64,000 nucleotides of DNA from the NCBI RefSeq assembly GCF_001042715.1, contig NZ_CP009687.1:2843418-2907417 (forward strand), in the 5' to 3' direction. The translations under genes were made by a program, and so were the position numbers. Positions 26,352-35,323 of the stretch are shown here, piece by piece. A model generated the notes under the pieces. That model saw nothing but the letters and a program-made list of their open reading frames with translations, was not told the DNA's origin and searched no databases. Source of the stretch: Clostridium aceticum. GTDB taxonomy: Bacteria; Bacillota; Clostridia; Peptostreptococcales; Natronincolaceae. Numbering within the stretch: the first letter of the stretch is position 1; each line of letters begins with the position of its first letter.

Positions 26352-26520
26352 GGTTTTTTACAACTCCATCCCATTCAATATATTCCTAAGCTTCTTCAGC
26401 TACTCGATCTATAAAGTTACTCCCTTACCCATCTTTTCATTCTCAAAAGCCCAATCCCTTATGTCATACTTTGGCTCTCTTCCGTGTCAGTTGATTAATC
26501 TTAGTTTCTTATTAAATCTA
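26352..26520 (-). pseudogene. decayed YdbC/PC4-family gene
   Basis: Reading frames still give GREPKYDIRDWAFENEKMGK, the hallmark core of YdbC/PC4 proteins, but with a TGA where a Trp is expected upstream (LIN then stop then HGREP) and in-frame stops near the end. The protein would normally be about 70 residues and bind single-stranded DNA. The copy is clearly inactive. Confidence 0.75.
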
Positions 26521-26590
26521 TTTTATATTATTGACCATTTTTGTTTGCCAAAATTTCTCCATTTTATTTTACCAGTTACATTTTATTCTT

Positions 26591-28651
26591 CTACTTAATC
26601 CAAAACCTCATATCTTCATCAGACATTTCATATTTTTCCATCATCAATTTAACGTAGTTTAGAACTGAGTTAGCATTTAAGTTCGTTTCGATAAAAATTC
26701 CATCGGTTATTTGGACAGGCTCCCTCATATCTTTTCTTGAAGAAATTATTCTACTCTTTCTTCCTGAAAAATCATTATCATAGACAAAGGTTTTAAATAT
26801 CTTTTCCTCTAAATTATATAAAATCTTTGAAGCTTCATACATAAAGCTTTTCCAACTATTCACAGTATGCTTTTGTCCTAGAATCTCAAAAGCTATTGGC
26901 TTTCTTCCAGTAACATCTATCTCATCAGATAAGTCAAAGAATTCTTTTTCAATAAATTCAACACTATGTATCAGTTTTTCATCTACTTTTGGCATCTTCC
27001 AACACTTAATAGCAGTTTTAAAAAGTTCATTTGCTCTTTTTTCTATTTCTTCTTCATTCCAAGATTCACTGGAATACAGGTTTTCATTTAATTTAAGTCT
27101 ACTTTTTTCTAATATAATTTTCTTATCCTCGAAAGATTTGTTAGATAGGTTTGAGTTATACCCAGTTAATGTTAAATTCCCTATGTTGTGTAAATATTTC
27201 CCATGGATTGATTGAGCATTGTTTCCTAGCTTCAAAGTCCATTTAGCATCTAATTTTTGTGGCATTATATGCTCAATACTTAAGGTGTTAACATCTACTT
27301 TTTCCTTATTATTCTCATTTTCCAGATGCTCTAGTAGGTATCTTGAATGTTTAAATTTATACATGTTTCTTGTTAGGAATTCATGTTTAAATTCACTGTC
27401 CAGTGGAAACGCAGCACTATATTTTTTATTTAATAAAATTGATACTAGATAATCATAGTATCTATTTTCATAGTCTTTATTTTCTTTTAATTCTTTAGCT
27501 AGATTCTTAAATACTTTATTTAAGGAATTTGTAGGACTATCACATATAAGTCTTCTAAAAACATAAGTTTCTATTAGTTTATATGTGTTAATCAGTACCT
27601 CCTTGCTAATAATTCCTTGTTCATAATCTGAGTATACTTCCATTAAAAAAGGATAAGATACTGTTACCTTTAAATCTCTAATGTCTTTTATCACTTCTTT
27701 AATATCCTTATCTACTTCTATATCATTTAAAAACCTTACATATATTTTAGAATAGTATAATATATCTTCTAAAATTAATTCTATATTTTGGTAACTATTT
27801 TTTCTTACATACTTTTTAAATTCAACATAAATATTATTTTTATTTGGTATATCATTTTGCTTCATTGTTAAATAATCTCTAATAAAATCAGATATATTTT
27901 CATTACCCAATATTTTTTCTATCTTATACCAATATTTTTTATATAGTTCTTCTTGTTCCGATGGCTCTCTCTCCATTAAAATATAGTTTCTTATTAAATC
28001 AGCTTCTGATAGACTAAGTCCAGTAGAGTTTAAGCTTTCAAAAATTAATTGAGGATCATCCTCTCCCCTTTTTAATCCTATGTAGACCACTATTAATTTC
28101 TTAATTCCTTCAAATATTTCCATAACAGACATTTGCGAATTATTTATTAATTCAATAAACAAGATGTAATTTTTATAAATCCTAGAGGTTTTATCTATGA
28201 AATCAAAATCATTATTCATCAACCTTTGAAATACAACATCATCATCTATCATAGGTTTTAATCGAAATTTATGTACCTCATCAGCATACCTATTAGTCAA
28301 GTAAAAATCATAAATTCTATTTCTTAGATTTATGCACTCCTTGTCCTCTTTTTCCTGTAAAGTGTCATGTAACGCTTTAAGTAAGAGTATTGTGGTAGTA
28401 ATTCTTTGCTGTCCATCTATTAGTACATATTCATGAAAGTCAATCATATCTACTTCACTATTAGAAATATACACAATTGTTCCAAGGAAATGACTTTTCC
28501 TTTCCTCATCAATCTCTACGCTTTCTATGTCCTTAAACAGCTGAATACACTGTTCAGCTTTCCAATCGTAGTTTCTTTGAAATACTGGTATTATGAATCT
28601 CCTATCTTCCCCTGAAAGTAATCCTAAAAGCCCAATTTGTCTTGCTTCCAT
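26591..28651 (-). CDS. DUF262/HNH protein, GmrSD-like restriction factor
   Basis: The start at 28651 (MEARQIG) follows a G-rich run. The 686 residues contain the DUF262 block: RRFIIPVFQRNYDWKAEQ at about 20-37 and VLIDGQQRITTTILLLKAL at about 83-101, a ParB/Srx-like nucleotide-binding part. The C-terminal half has SIEHIMPQKL, the HNH motif of DUF1524. A final mixed domain ends the protein. The GmrSD type IV systems that cut glucosylated DNA have these two domains in one chain. A defence role against phage is likely; target modification is unknown. Confidence 0.85.
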   Translation of the reverse strand: MEARQIGLLGLLSGEDRRFIIPVFQRNYDWKAEQCIQLFKDIESVEIDEERKSHFLGTIVYISNSEVDMIDFHEYVLIDGQQRITTTILLLKALHDTLQEKEDKECINLRNRIYDFYLTNRYADEVHKFRLKPMIDDDVVFQRLMNNDFDFIDKTSRIYKNYILFIELINNSQMSVMEIFEGIKKLIVVYIGLKRGEDDPQLIFESLNSTGLSLSEADLIRNYILMEREPSEQEELYKKYWYKIEKILGNENISDFIRDYLTMKQNDIPNKNNIYVEFKKYVRKNSYQNIELILEDILYYSKIYVRFLNDIEVDKDIKEVIKDIRDLKVTVSYPFLMEVYSDYEQGIISKEVLINTYKLIETYVFRRLICDSPTNSLNKVFKNLAKELKENKDYENRYYDYLVSILLNKKYSAAFPLDSEFKHEFLTRNMYKFKHSRYLLEHLENENNKEKVDVNTLSIEHIMPQKLDAKWTLKLGNNAQSIHGKYLHNIGNLTLTGYNSNLSNKSFEDKKIILEKSRLKLNENLYSSESWNEEEIEKRANELFKTAIKCWKMPKVDEKLIHSVEFIEKEFFDLSDEIDVTGRKPIAFEILGQKHTVNSWKSFMYEASKILYNLEEKIFKTFVYDNDFSGRKSRIISSRKDMREPVQITDGIFIETNLNANSVLNYVKLMMEKYEMSDEDMRFWIK

Positions 28652-28735
28652 AACTACCCCACCCCCAATGTTAGTACTATATCCATTATACCCCAATTGT
28701 TTTTTACACACAATCTTCCATATTTATTCATAACA

Positions 28736-28760
28736 AAAGCACCTACCTAAGCAGATGCTG
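28736..28760 (-). terminator. terminator, family member A
   Basis: GCATCTGC and GGTAGGTGC pair (with G-U pairs) and are followed by TTTTG on the minus strand. It is one of five related hairpins between 28.7 and 35.1 kb. Confidence 0.6.
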
Positions 28761-28775
28761 TCTATTATAACTAAA

Positions 28776-29081
28776 CTATTCTTCGTAACAAAATAGTGGA
28801 CAACCACAATCTATAAGATCTTCTAAAGATCTAGGAGGTTCAACACATATATCGGTAAATCCTAATACATTCGAATTTGGTATATTTTCTGATGCAATGG
28901 AAATTGTACCATACCCTTGTAGTGGCATATCAGTTACCCAAAAATGTCCTCCATCCGATTCACAACTCGCGCCAATTCCTGTTTTCCGTATCTTCCATTG
29001 TTCCCCATGATACTGTTGACAGATCTGCCATTTTGCATGAATATTAGTCATTGCTGTAAATTGATCCAGGTAAGACTTCAT
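28776..29081 (-). CDS. unknown small protein, 101 aa
   Basis: The start at 29081 has a GAGGGGATGAATTT ribosome-binding region. Two cysteines lie near the end (CGCPLFC) and one near the middle (GASCESDGGHFW). No family recognised. A TGTCGAA box at 29220-29226 lies upstream, and the gene sits between two members of the terminator family, so it is an independent unit. Confidence 0.5.
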   Translation of the reverse strand: MKSYLDQFTAMTNIHAKWQICQQYHGEQWKIRKTGIGASCESDGGHFWVTDMPLQGYGTISIASENIPNSNVLGFTDICVEPPRSLEDLIDCGCPLFCYEE

Positions 29082-29219
29082 AAATTCATCCCCTCAAATT
29101 TTGTATTTTCTTCAATAGTAGTACGCCATTTCTACTTGTATCCGATATAGTAATACCATACACTCAATATATAATTTTAACAATAAAACTTAAATTTTCT
29201 TAAAATTTTTATCTTCGTT

Positions 29220-29226
29220 TTCGACA
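29220..29226 (-). promoter_or_regulatory. Spo0A-box-like site upstream of the 28776 gene
   Basis: On the minus strand the site reads ATGTCGAAAA, matching the 0A-box core TGTCGAA. Related sites occur at 29632-29638 and 34907-34913. A single 7-base core is a weak signal on its own. Confidence 0.3.
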
Positions 29227-29240
29227 TTTTTATCTATACT

Positions 29241-29272
29241 AAAAAGTACATGCCATTTATAGATAGATGCCC
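29241..29272 (-). terminator. terminator-like hairpin, family member E
   Basis: On the minus strand GGGCATCTATC is followed, across a short loop, by GGCATGTACTTTTT. It is a diverged relative of the other four hairpins with a weaker stem. Confidence 0.35.
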
Positions 29273-29344
29273 TTGCTGTACCAAAGCTAATATCTTTCTC
29301 ATGGTCAACATCTATATGTATTTATTCTCCACAACATAACTAAG

Positions 29345-29545
29345 TTAGGATTTTGATGGACACAGAGGATTGTTACAACGAATAATTCTTTCATCAAAGT
29401 CCCTTTCAACTCTTGGTACCTTTTCATGGGAGGCAACAGTGTAGCAATCAATTACTTTACCCTTACCACATTTACAACCTCCTACAACTTCTTCTTCAGT
29501 ATACACATCCCAATTTTTATCTCCTCTTCTACTATTAGCATTCAT
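29345..29545 (-). CDS. small zinc-ribbon protein, 66 aa
   Basis: The start at 29545 follows GGGGGAG by 5 bases. It has two CxC / CxxxxC-type pairs: GGCKCGKGKV and RCNNPLCPSKS, with a charged linker VPRVERDFDERII. It is a likely zinc-binding protein. A 0A-box-like site lies upstream. Function unknown. Confidence 0.55.
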   Translation of the reverse strand: MNANSRRGDKNWDVYTEEEVVGGCKCGKGKVIDCYTVASHEKVPRVERDFDERIIRCNNPLCPSKS

Positions 29546-29631
29546 AATAGCTCCCCCTTTAAATAATATCGCATTTCCATTCCAGTATATTTTAGCTATC
29601 ATTTTTCTACAAAAACTTTCGTTCGCTTTTT

Positions 29632-29638
29632 TTCGACA
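29632..29638 (-). promoter_or_regulatory. Spo0A-box-like site upstream of the 29345 gene
   Basis: On the minus strand the local sequence is ATTTTTGTCGAAAAAAAG, a close match to an extended 0A box, followed by GCGAACG. It is 90 bases upstream of the start codon. Confidence 0.4.
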
Positions 29639-29650
29639 AAAATGTACAAT

Positions 29651-29678
29651 AAAAGCACCTCCCTTTAGATAGATGCTT
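29651..29678 (-). terminator. terminator, family member B
   Basis: GCATCTATC and GAGGTGC pair around a short loop and are followed by TTTT on the minus strand. It ends the unit to its right. The 309 bases from 29546 to 29854 hold only this terminator, the 0A-like box and a GGGCTGG/CCAGCCC hairpin at 29798-29818. Confidence 0.6.
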
Positions 29679-29854
29679 ATTTATTATACATTTCACATAA
29701 CCTTATTAAATTTGATACTTAATTGATTCTATCTTCTCCTACTCCCCTACACCCATTGCAACCACTACCTCTTATATTTACCCTTTATATAGAGTAAGGG
29801 CTGGCTTACCCAGCCCCTCTTCGAAGGTTTCTTTTGTGTTTTGCATGTGATGCA

Positions 29855-30829
29855 TCATTCATTCTTTAATTGTTCCACCAAACTACTAATATCAAATATT
29901 TTTTCACATAGCTTATAATCGCATATCTTAGTATTTAGAATTTCAATTATCTGAAAATCACTACTAATATTATCATTATAATACATAATAGCTCCAATAA
30001 AAATAAGTTTAACCAACTCAATATAATGCAAATTGTTAATTTCATCATTCTTGAAATAATTATAAAGGTTAATTGCGGGAGGTAGTATTGTTTGATCTAG
30101 ACACCTCCGGATATTGCACATTTTATTACTACTATTCTCCATTGCTTCAAATGCATAGTATGTCCACACTATTTCATAAACTTTTTTACCCTTGATTATC
30201 TCAACATACTTTATTGCTTTTTTATTTTCTGTATCCAAAGCTTGCACAAATGTCTGAGAACAGAACAATCTTGGCCCCTTACCACTCTTCTCCAGTCTTA
30301 TTGCTTCTAGATATGGGATTCCACAAACATTGAGCCCATTTTCCTTAGCTACATTATTTATAATCTGTAATTCTGGACTAAATATGATCTCGCCTAACTT
30401 ACCTATAGAGATACCACCTCTAAATAGTAATGGAAATGCACATGACTTTCTTTCCCTAGAAGTGTCGCCTATGAATTCATATTTATCCTTCACCTCTTTG
30501 ATATTATTAAAAGGTTTCCTAAAATATCTATTGGATTCAATAAATGCTGACGAGACAAAGTTGCATAATTGTTTCATAAAAATGTTGGCATTTTCCGAGC
30601 CAATTATCAGCGAGTCGCTTATACTAATCATATTACTAAAAGAAGTAACTGATGTATTTTCTGCGAATTCGTGCATATCAGCTGGATAACTATCTTTTGG
30701 ATGACATTTGTCATCGATTATCTTTGTCTTAATAATTCTGTTGAAGAGATCAAGATTATCGTAGGCTGCTTCAAGATCATATTCCACAAGCCAGCTAAAC
30801 CCTAATAAATCTAAAAAAGATATTACCAT
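29855..30829 (-). CDS. nucleotidyl cyclase-like protein
   Basis: The 324 residues open with ISFLDLLGFSWLV, the first metal-binding strand of class III nucleotidyl cyclases (FxDxxGFS). They continue with a SISDSLIIGS hairpin (second Asp) and FRGGISIGKLGEIIFSP, then GIPYLEAIRLE, the equivalent of the dimer-interface helix. A C-terminal helical region with no transmembrane segment follows. This stand-alone family is widespread and uncharacterised; some cyclases act in anti-phage signalling such as Pycsar. No obvious effector gene is fused or adjacent, so the role is open. Spacing to the start of the next gene upstream is about 500 bases. Confidence 0.6.
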   Translation of the reverse strand: MVISFLDLLGFSWLVEYDLEAAYDNLDLFNRIIKTKIIDDKCHPKDSYPADMHEFAENTSVTSFSNMISISDSLIIGSENANIFMKQLCNFVSSAFIESNRYFRKPFNNIKEVKDKYEFIGDTSRERKSCAFPLLFRGGISIGKLGEIIFSPELQIINNVAKENGLNVCGIPYLEAIRLEKSGKGPRLFCSQTFVQALDTENKKAIKYVEIIKGKKVYEIVWTYYAFEAMENSSNKMCNIRRCLDQTILPPAINLYNYFKNDEINNLHYIELVKLIFIGAIMYYNDNISSDFQIIEILNTKICDYKLCEKIFDISSLVEQLKNE

Positions 30830-30975
30830 TATATTAGCATCCTTTCTGTTCTTTTTTTATCTTTCTATATATTTACATTTCCTACAATAAATCTTCTGTT
30901 TATTTTCTACATTCATCTTATTTTTCCTTTTTATAGACCAAACTTTGTTTGTATATTCAAACTCTGGTCATTATA

Positions 30976-31006
30976 TAAAAAGCACCTACCCTCAGATAGA
31001 TGCCCT
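30976..31006 (-). terminator. terminator, family member C
   Basis: GGGCATCTATC TGA GGGTAGGTGC, with a 9-bp stem, is followed by TTTTT on the minus strand. The 505-base spacer 30830-31334 otherwise holds only a hairpin at 31257-31303 and a tRNA-like fragment that I reject. Confidence 0.65.
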
Positions 31007-31256
31007 TCACCATACCTAAACATTATATTCCTCACTTTTCAATACTATAAAAAGAACATACCCTGTTTAAAATGAAGAAAATCTTTTAAAATACTTTCCC
31101 ATTTTACAATTGGTGCTTTACCAGCTAAACAGATCACCCCTTAGAAGTTTTATTGTCTGTTATTTTAACTCAGCTTGTTTTATGGTGCTAGGCAGAATTT
31201 CTTTGACAGTTACATTTAAAACTTCCTGCAATGCAAAAACCAGGCAAGCATTAAAT

Positions 31257-31303
31257 AGACTTTAGATATTACTTAGGTTGCTAGAATTAATAACACCTAA
31301 AGT
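31257..31303 (-). terminator. terminator-like hairpin after the 31335 gene
   Basis: AGACTTTAG and CTAAAGTCT form a 9-bp stem around an inner A/T-rich part with further partial pairing. It follows the gene end on the minus strand. The T run is short. Confidence 0.4.
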
Positions 31304-31334
31304 CTTTTATATACTACACCTGCTTTAAAAGTTA

Positions 31335-31676
31335 TTAGGTTTCATAACAAAATGCTTTCCTAATAATCTTATCAATGTTTTTGTAAGTTTCCATATATAC
31401 ATCCCAACTCGATTTCTCTAGATGTTTATGCACTTTGCAACTTTCGATTAGATTTTTAGTTATTTTCACGAATGAGTTATGTAGATTTTCTTCCTTAGTG
31501 TTATAAGCAATAATGAATAGCTCTTGAAACACATTAATACATTTAAGGTTATTATAGTAATATATTTTTTCATCAATAGTATTTGAATTAGTTTTTTCAA
31601 ATTCTTTTTTTATATCTTTTTTTAATAACAAGATGCTTTTTAAAACTTCACTTTTACCAGTTTCTATATCTTCCAT
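31335..31676 (-). CDS. unknown helical protein, 113 aa
   Basis: The ATG at 31676 (MEDIETG) is preferred because AGGAG lies 8 bases upstream of it. The protein appears all-helical and charged, with no signal peptide or metal motif. No family recognised. It stands alone, with spacers on both sides. Confidence 0.5.
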   Translation of the reverse strand: MEDIETGKSEVLKSILLLKKDIKKEFEKTNSNTIDEKIYYYNNLKCINVFQELFIIAYNTKEENLHNSFVKITKNLIESCKVHKHLEKSSWDVYMETYKNIDKIIRKAFCYET

Positions 31677-31860
31677 AAAAAACACTCCTACTTAATTTTA
31701 TATATTATATGGAAATTTATAGAAAATTATTATTAATTTACTCTAGTTTTGCACTTTTTCACCAAGCTATTCAAACTAGTAAATTTTAGCGTTCAAGATA
31801 AATATCTTAAAACCAACACTTTTAATAAAAAATGCAAAACTCCAATAATTTTTATAATCC

Positions 31861-34647
31861 CTATCTGGTATAAGCATCACTTCTTTTTTCAAAAGCTGGC
31901 ATTGTCCCTTCTAAGACATCGACTACATAATTACTAATTTTCTCTGACTCCATGCTGCCATAATGATACTTTATTTGTAGATTTTCTTTATCCATTCCGC
32001 TGTAAATAACTTGCTCTGAATCACATGCTACTGCAATATTGGGATTATGAGTGACTATTATTATTTGTCTTTTATCTTTTGCCTTGATTATATATGGTAC
32101 CAATTTATCATAAACAGATTGATTGTCTAGATTATCTTCAGGCTGATCTATTATTAATGGAGAATTTTCTTTATCTAATATTAAATAAAATATTAATAAG
32201 AGTAATCCTCTTTCTCCAGGTGATAACTTATTAAGATGTTTATCCCCCAATTTTAATTCATAGTTTATTTTTATATAATCTAGACCATAAAGATTATTAA
32301 AGAATTCTAGCTTGTCTATAAACACTTTGTTGTAATCCGAAGCAGACTTCTTCAACTCATTTTCTATATTTTCTAAAGAAGCAAAAATGCTATCAAAATT
32401 ATTAATATCAATCGTCTCAAGTAATGCAGATAAATTTTCTGTTGCCTGTTCCTTCCCTCTAAAAATACTCTTTATGTTTTGATTAATATAGTTTAAGATT
32501 GCTCTTTCCATTGAATCTCTTTCCAAATAAAAACTAATCTCAATGCTAGGTTTTTCAGATTTTTTCATTTCAAGTTCATTTATAGCCTTATTAATATACG
32601 AGTATTTTTGAGCGTATTTTTCAACTATTTCTTTTTTGAGTAGATATATTTTCTCTAAAACTTGCTTTCTCAATGCATACAGTTCTTCTAATCTATTTGG
32701 GATATCTTCTTCTAAAATCTTTGTTTCTTCTCTTAGCTTATTTATTTGTTCTGATATTTTTGCAATCTTCTCTCTCCATTTTGTTAAATCCTGAAGGTAA
32801 TTTTGATAATTCAACTCTGCTTGAGATAAACTACCTGTTATCTTTGCAACTTCAAGCTGTGCTTCTTTAAGTTTCAAAATTAACAGTCCATCCTTTTGGT
32901 CATTTTCTATAGTACTTACCTCAGTCTTTATACTAGTAATCTGCTTTTCTATGTTCCCCTTTAATAACCTTAATTTATCATAATTAACTACCAAGCTTAC
33001 TGTAATTATTTCCTCTATACCATTGCTTTGCAAATTATCATTTACCTTCTTAAGCCATTCTTCAAAGTTATTTCTAGTTTGCACTATTTGTTGTATCGTA
33101 GTTTCAATTACATGCAGCTTTTTACTTAAATTCTCTAAAGCATCTTCTTTAATTTGTATTTGACTTTTAAGGTTTTCAATAGTGTTATTCAATGCATTTA
33201 ACTTTTTCTCTACGTTCGGGTCTATATTAGGCTTTATTACATCCTTAGGTTTATTTGTATTTTCCTGTTCCAACTGTTTTTGTAAATCTTCAATAGACAT
33301 TTTTAAGATTTGTTTTTCACTATCGGTAATCTTAATTTCCTTATTAATTATTTCTTCATTAATCTGCTTTAACGTGCCCTTATTGGAATCTATTTCCATA
33401 AGTAGATTACTTGTTAAATACTTTATTAAGTCAGTTAACGTACTCATTCCCAACTTTTCTTCCCTTGGCAAGTAGTCAAAAATAAGCCTTTCAATCTCTT
33501 CTTTAAATCCATCCTTTAAATCATTGCACACATATTCAATATATTGCTGAGGTAAGTATTTTACCTTTTCTAATTGGGCATTATTGTCTATAGGAAATAA
33601 CGCTTTCTTCTCTTCCACTCCGTTTTTCCACCTTAGTGTTACATTATAATCCTTACCTAGGTACTCCGGTTTTTGATTAAATCTATCTGTGCTTAAAAAA
33701 GAAAATCTTTTAGTATTATGTGTGTTTCCAGAGTGACCTATTATATCAGCTAAAGCACTTTTACCATTCCCTTTATTCCCTATTATAGTAACCAAATCAC
33801 TACTTAATAATATTTCATCATCAAACCATGTGTCTGATGAATTACTTCCTTTTATGCTTATACTGTCTATAAACTTATCTCCATTATCATTAATAATTTT
33901 TTTCTTAGGTGGCATCTCTCCAACGAAGAATCTTAAGCTTGGCTCCTTTATTGCTTGCAATAAACCTTGAAATGTTGTGTCAGCTTTTATCCATAGATTC
34001 TCTCTAATTATATAATTTCTTGGGTCATGATTGTCAGAACAAACAATCATAGGTTTTCTTTTTATTTTCTTGAATACATGTTCATTATATGTACTTAAAT
34101 CATTTATTTTACCCATTTCAAACATATCAGTATTTTCAGCAATTTCAGCTTTTATAGCCATGTTAACTTCTAGATGATTTGTGATACCATCATCAATTCC
34201 TTTGTCTTTTTTACCAGCATGTACGGTAATTATACCCTTACAATCTTTAGCAAATGTAATTATCTCATTATAATCCCAGTAAATTATATTATCATCTTCT
34301 TTATTTTTTGCCTTTGTATCTCTCATAAGAACATTAAACTTATTTGCAAGCTTATGTAAATCTTGCTCAGGAAAAATTATTATTACATGTAAATTTGAAG
34401 TTCCTTTATCACATCTAAGTTCTATACCTGGTAAAATAGTCATCTCTGGTGCAAGTTGTTTTAACTTAGTAATTCTATCTGCATCTATTAGAAAATGGTC
34501 TGTAATAGCGACAGCAGCTATTTCATTGTCTCTCCATGCTTTTACTAATAAATCATCGCTGTCAGCTGATTTATATTTATGGTCATATGATGATGCTGTA
34601 TGTACATGTAAATCCCATTTTCTCCACTCTGAACCCCTAGTATTCAT
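31861..34647 (-). CDS. TrlF-type PHP-phosphoesterase / SMC-like ATPase
   Basis: The start at 34647 (MNTRG) follows TGAGGTGG. The 928 residues begin with a PHP metal-dependent phosphoesterase: WDLHVHTASSYDH, ITDHFLIDA, LPGIELR, TVHAGK and VCSDNHD give the metal ligands. Walker A IIGNKGNGKSALADII follows, then long coiled coils at about 370-700. A C-terminal head has the signature LSPGERGLLLL and Walker B PLIIDQPEDNLD. This is the TrlF / PHP-SMC architecture found in defence islands, where it probably senses DNA and hydrolyses a phosphodiester. It is a single-gene unit with its own upstream hairpins. Confidence 0.88.
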   Translation of the reverse strand: MNTRGSEWRKWDLHVHTASSYDHKYKSADSDDLLVKAWRDNEIAAVAITDHFLIDADRITKLKQLAPEMTILPGIELRCDKGTSNLHVIIIFPEQDLHKLANKFNVLMRDTKAKNKEDDNIIYWDYNEIITFAKDCKGIITVHAGKKDKGIDDGITNHLEVNMAIKAEIAENTDMFEMGKINDLSTYNEHVFKKIKRKPMIVCSDNHDPRNYIIRENLWIKADTTFQGLLQAIKEPSLRFFVGEMPPKKKIINDNGDKFIDSISIKGSNSSDTWFDDEILLSSDLVTIIGNKGNGKSALADIIGHSGNTHNTKRFSFLSTDRFNQKPEYLGKDYNVTLRWKNGVEEKKALFPIDNNAQLEKVKYLPQQYIEYVCNDLKDGFKEEIERLIFDYLPREEKLGMSTLTDLIKYLTSNLLMEIDSNKGTLKQINEEIINKEIKITDSEKQILKMSIEDLQKQLEQENTNKPKDVIKPNIDPNVEKKLNALNNTIENLKSQIQIKEDALENLSKKLHVIETTIQQIVQTRNNFEEWLKKVNDNLQSNGIEEIITVSLVVNYDKLRLLKGNIEKQITSIKTEVSTIENDQKDGLLILKLKEAQLEVAKITGSLSQAELNYQNYLQDLTKWREKIAKISEQINKLREETKILEEDIPNRLEELYALRKQVLEKIYLLKKEIVEKYAQKYSYINKAINELEMKKSEKPSIEISFYLERDSMERAILNYINQNIKSIFRGKEQATENLSALLETIDINNFDSIFASLENIENELKKSASDYNKVFIDKLEFFNNLYGLDYIKINYELKLGDKHLNKLSPGERGLLLLIFYLILDKENSPLIIDQPEDNLDNQSVYDKLVPYIIKAKDKRQIIIVTHNPNIAVACDSEQVIYSGMDKENLQIKYHYGSMESEKISNYVVDVLEGTMPAFEKRSDAYTR

Positions 34648-34770
34648 TTTTACCACCTCATAATAACTTAATAAATTTATTATAGCTTAAATTTTCACAT
34701 TTTTACACAATTATACATATACAGTATATTAATTATTTTATTATTACAAAACTCGATAATTATTTAAGGA

Positions 34771-34797
34771 CTAAGGGGACAGGTTCATCGTCCCACT
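34771..34797. repeat. REP-like hairpin in a 455-base non-coding stretch
   Basis: GGGGAC, AGGTTCATC, GTCCC is the type of small GC-rich hairpin found near Y1-type transposases. No transposase is present here. The spacer 34648-35102 otherwise holds a TGTCGAA box at 34907 (next to GCGAACAAAA) and a terminator at 35053. Confidence 0.45.
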
Positions 34798-34906
34798 ATT
34801 GCTCATTTATCAAGTCATTGTATGTATAAGGATACTCATAGTATTAAATCCTTTTTATGTATTTCTTTGTATTATTTCAAACTCCTTCCAGTTTTGTTCG
34901 CTTTAT

Positions 34907-34913
34907 TTCGACA
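34907..34913 (-). promoter_or_regulatory. Spo0A-box-like site upstream of the PHP-ATPase gene
   Basis: On the minus strand the site reads TTATGTCGAAATAAAGCGAA. Its arrangement matches the site at 29632, including the GCGAAC that follows, suggesting a shared regulatory element. Confidence 0.35.
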
Positions 34914-35052
34914 TAAATGAATTATTGAAAATTTATCTATACAAGACACTAAACAGTATCTTAATATTGACTCATCTTTATCAATTGATGGTAAGCGACT
35001 CTTTTGCACTTACCAATAAACCGACCTCAATACTCGACAATTCAAACATAAT

Positions 35053-35094
35053 AAAAAGCACCTACCATTCACTGATAGATGCCCTTTACTATAC
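35053..35094 (-). terminator. terminator, family member D
   Basis: GGGCATCTATC, a short loop, then GGTAGGTGC TTTTT on the minus strand; nearly the same stem as member C. It closes the ywbE unit. Confidence 0.65.
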
Positions 35095-35102
35095 CTAAAT
35101 CT

Positions 35103-35297
35103 TCAACCCAATACGTCCTTAACCCTACCAACAACTCCACCCTCCAGCATCACTTTAATGCCATGAGGATGCGTATGAGAACTTGTAAGGATTTTTAAAA
35201 CTACACCTTCTGTTAACTCCCCAGAGCGTTGATCCTGCTTTTGTACAACTCTTACTTTTGTACCCTGCTTAATATTTTCTCGTATAGTTCCATCCAT
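35103..35297 (-). CDS. ywbE: YwbE family protein
   Basis: This 64-residue protein has the family pattern: an N-terminal GTIRENIKQGTKVRVV, then GELTEGVVLKIL, and TSSHTHPHGIKVMLEGG. The function of the family is not established; the fold is an SH3-like beta barrel. AGAGGAT precedes the ATG. It is a conserved Firmicutes gene and one of the few chromosomal landmarks in this region. Confidence 0.88.
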   Translation of the reverse strand: MDGTIRENIKQGTKVRVVQKQDQRSGELTEGVVLKILTSSHTHPHGIKVMLEGGVVGRVKDVLG

Positions 35298-35323
35298 ATT
35301 GTTATCCTCTTTTAAAAAATTAT

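Noticed and set aside
31105-31146. tRNA-like 5' half on the minus strand (TTTAGCTGGTAAAGCACC)
   Set aside because: It has a D-arm-like part but no T arm or acceptor 3' side, and the anticodon part is shortened. At most a fragment, possibly an old attachment site; no RNA gene is called.
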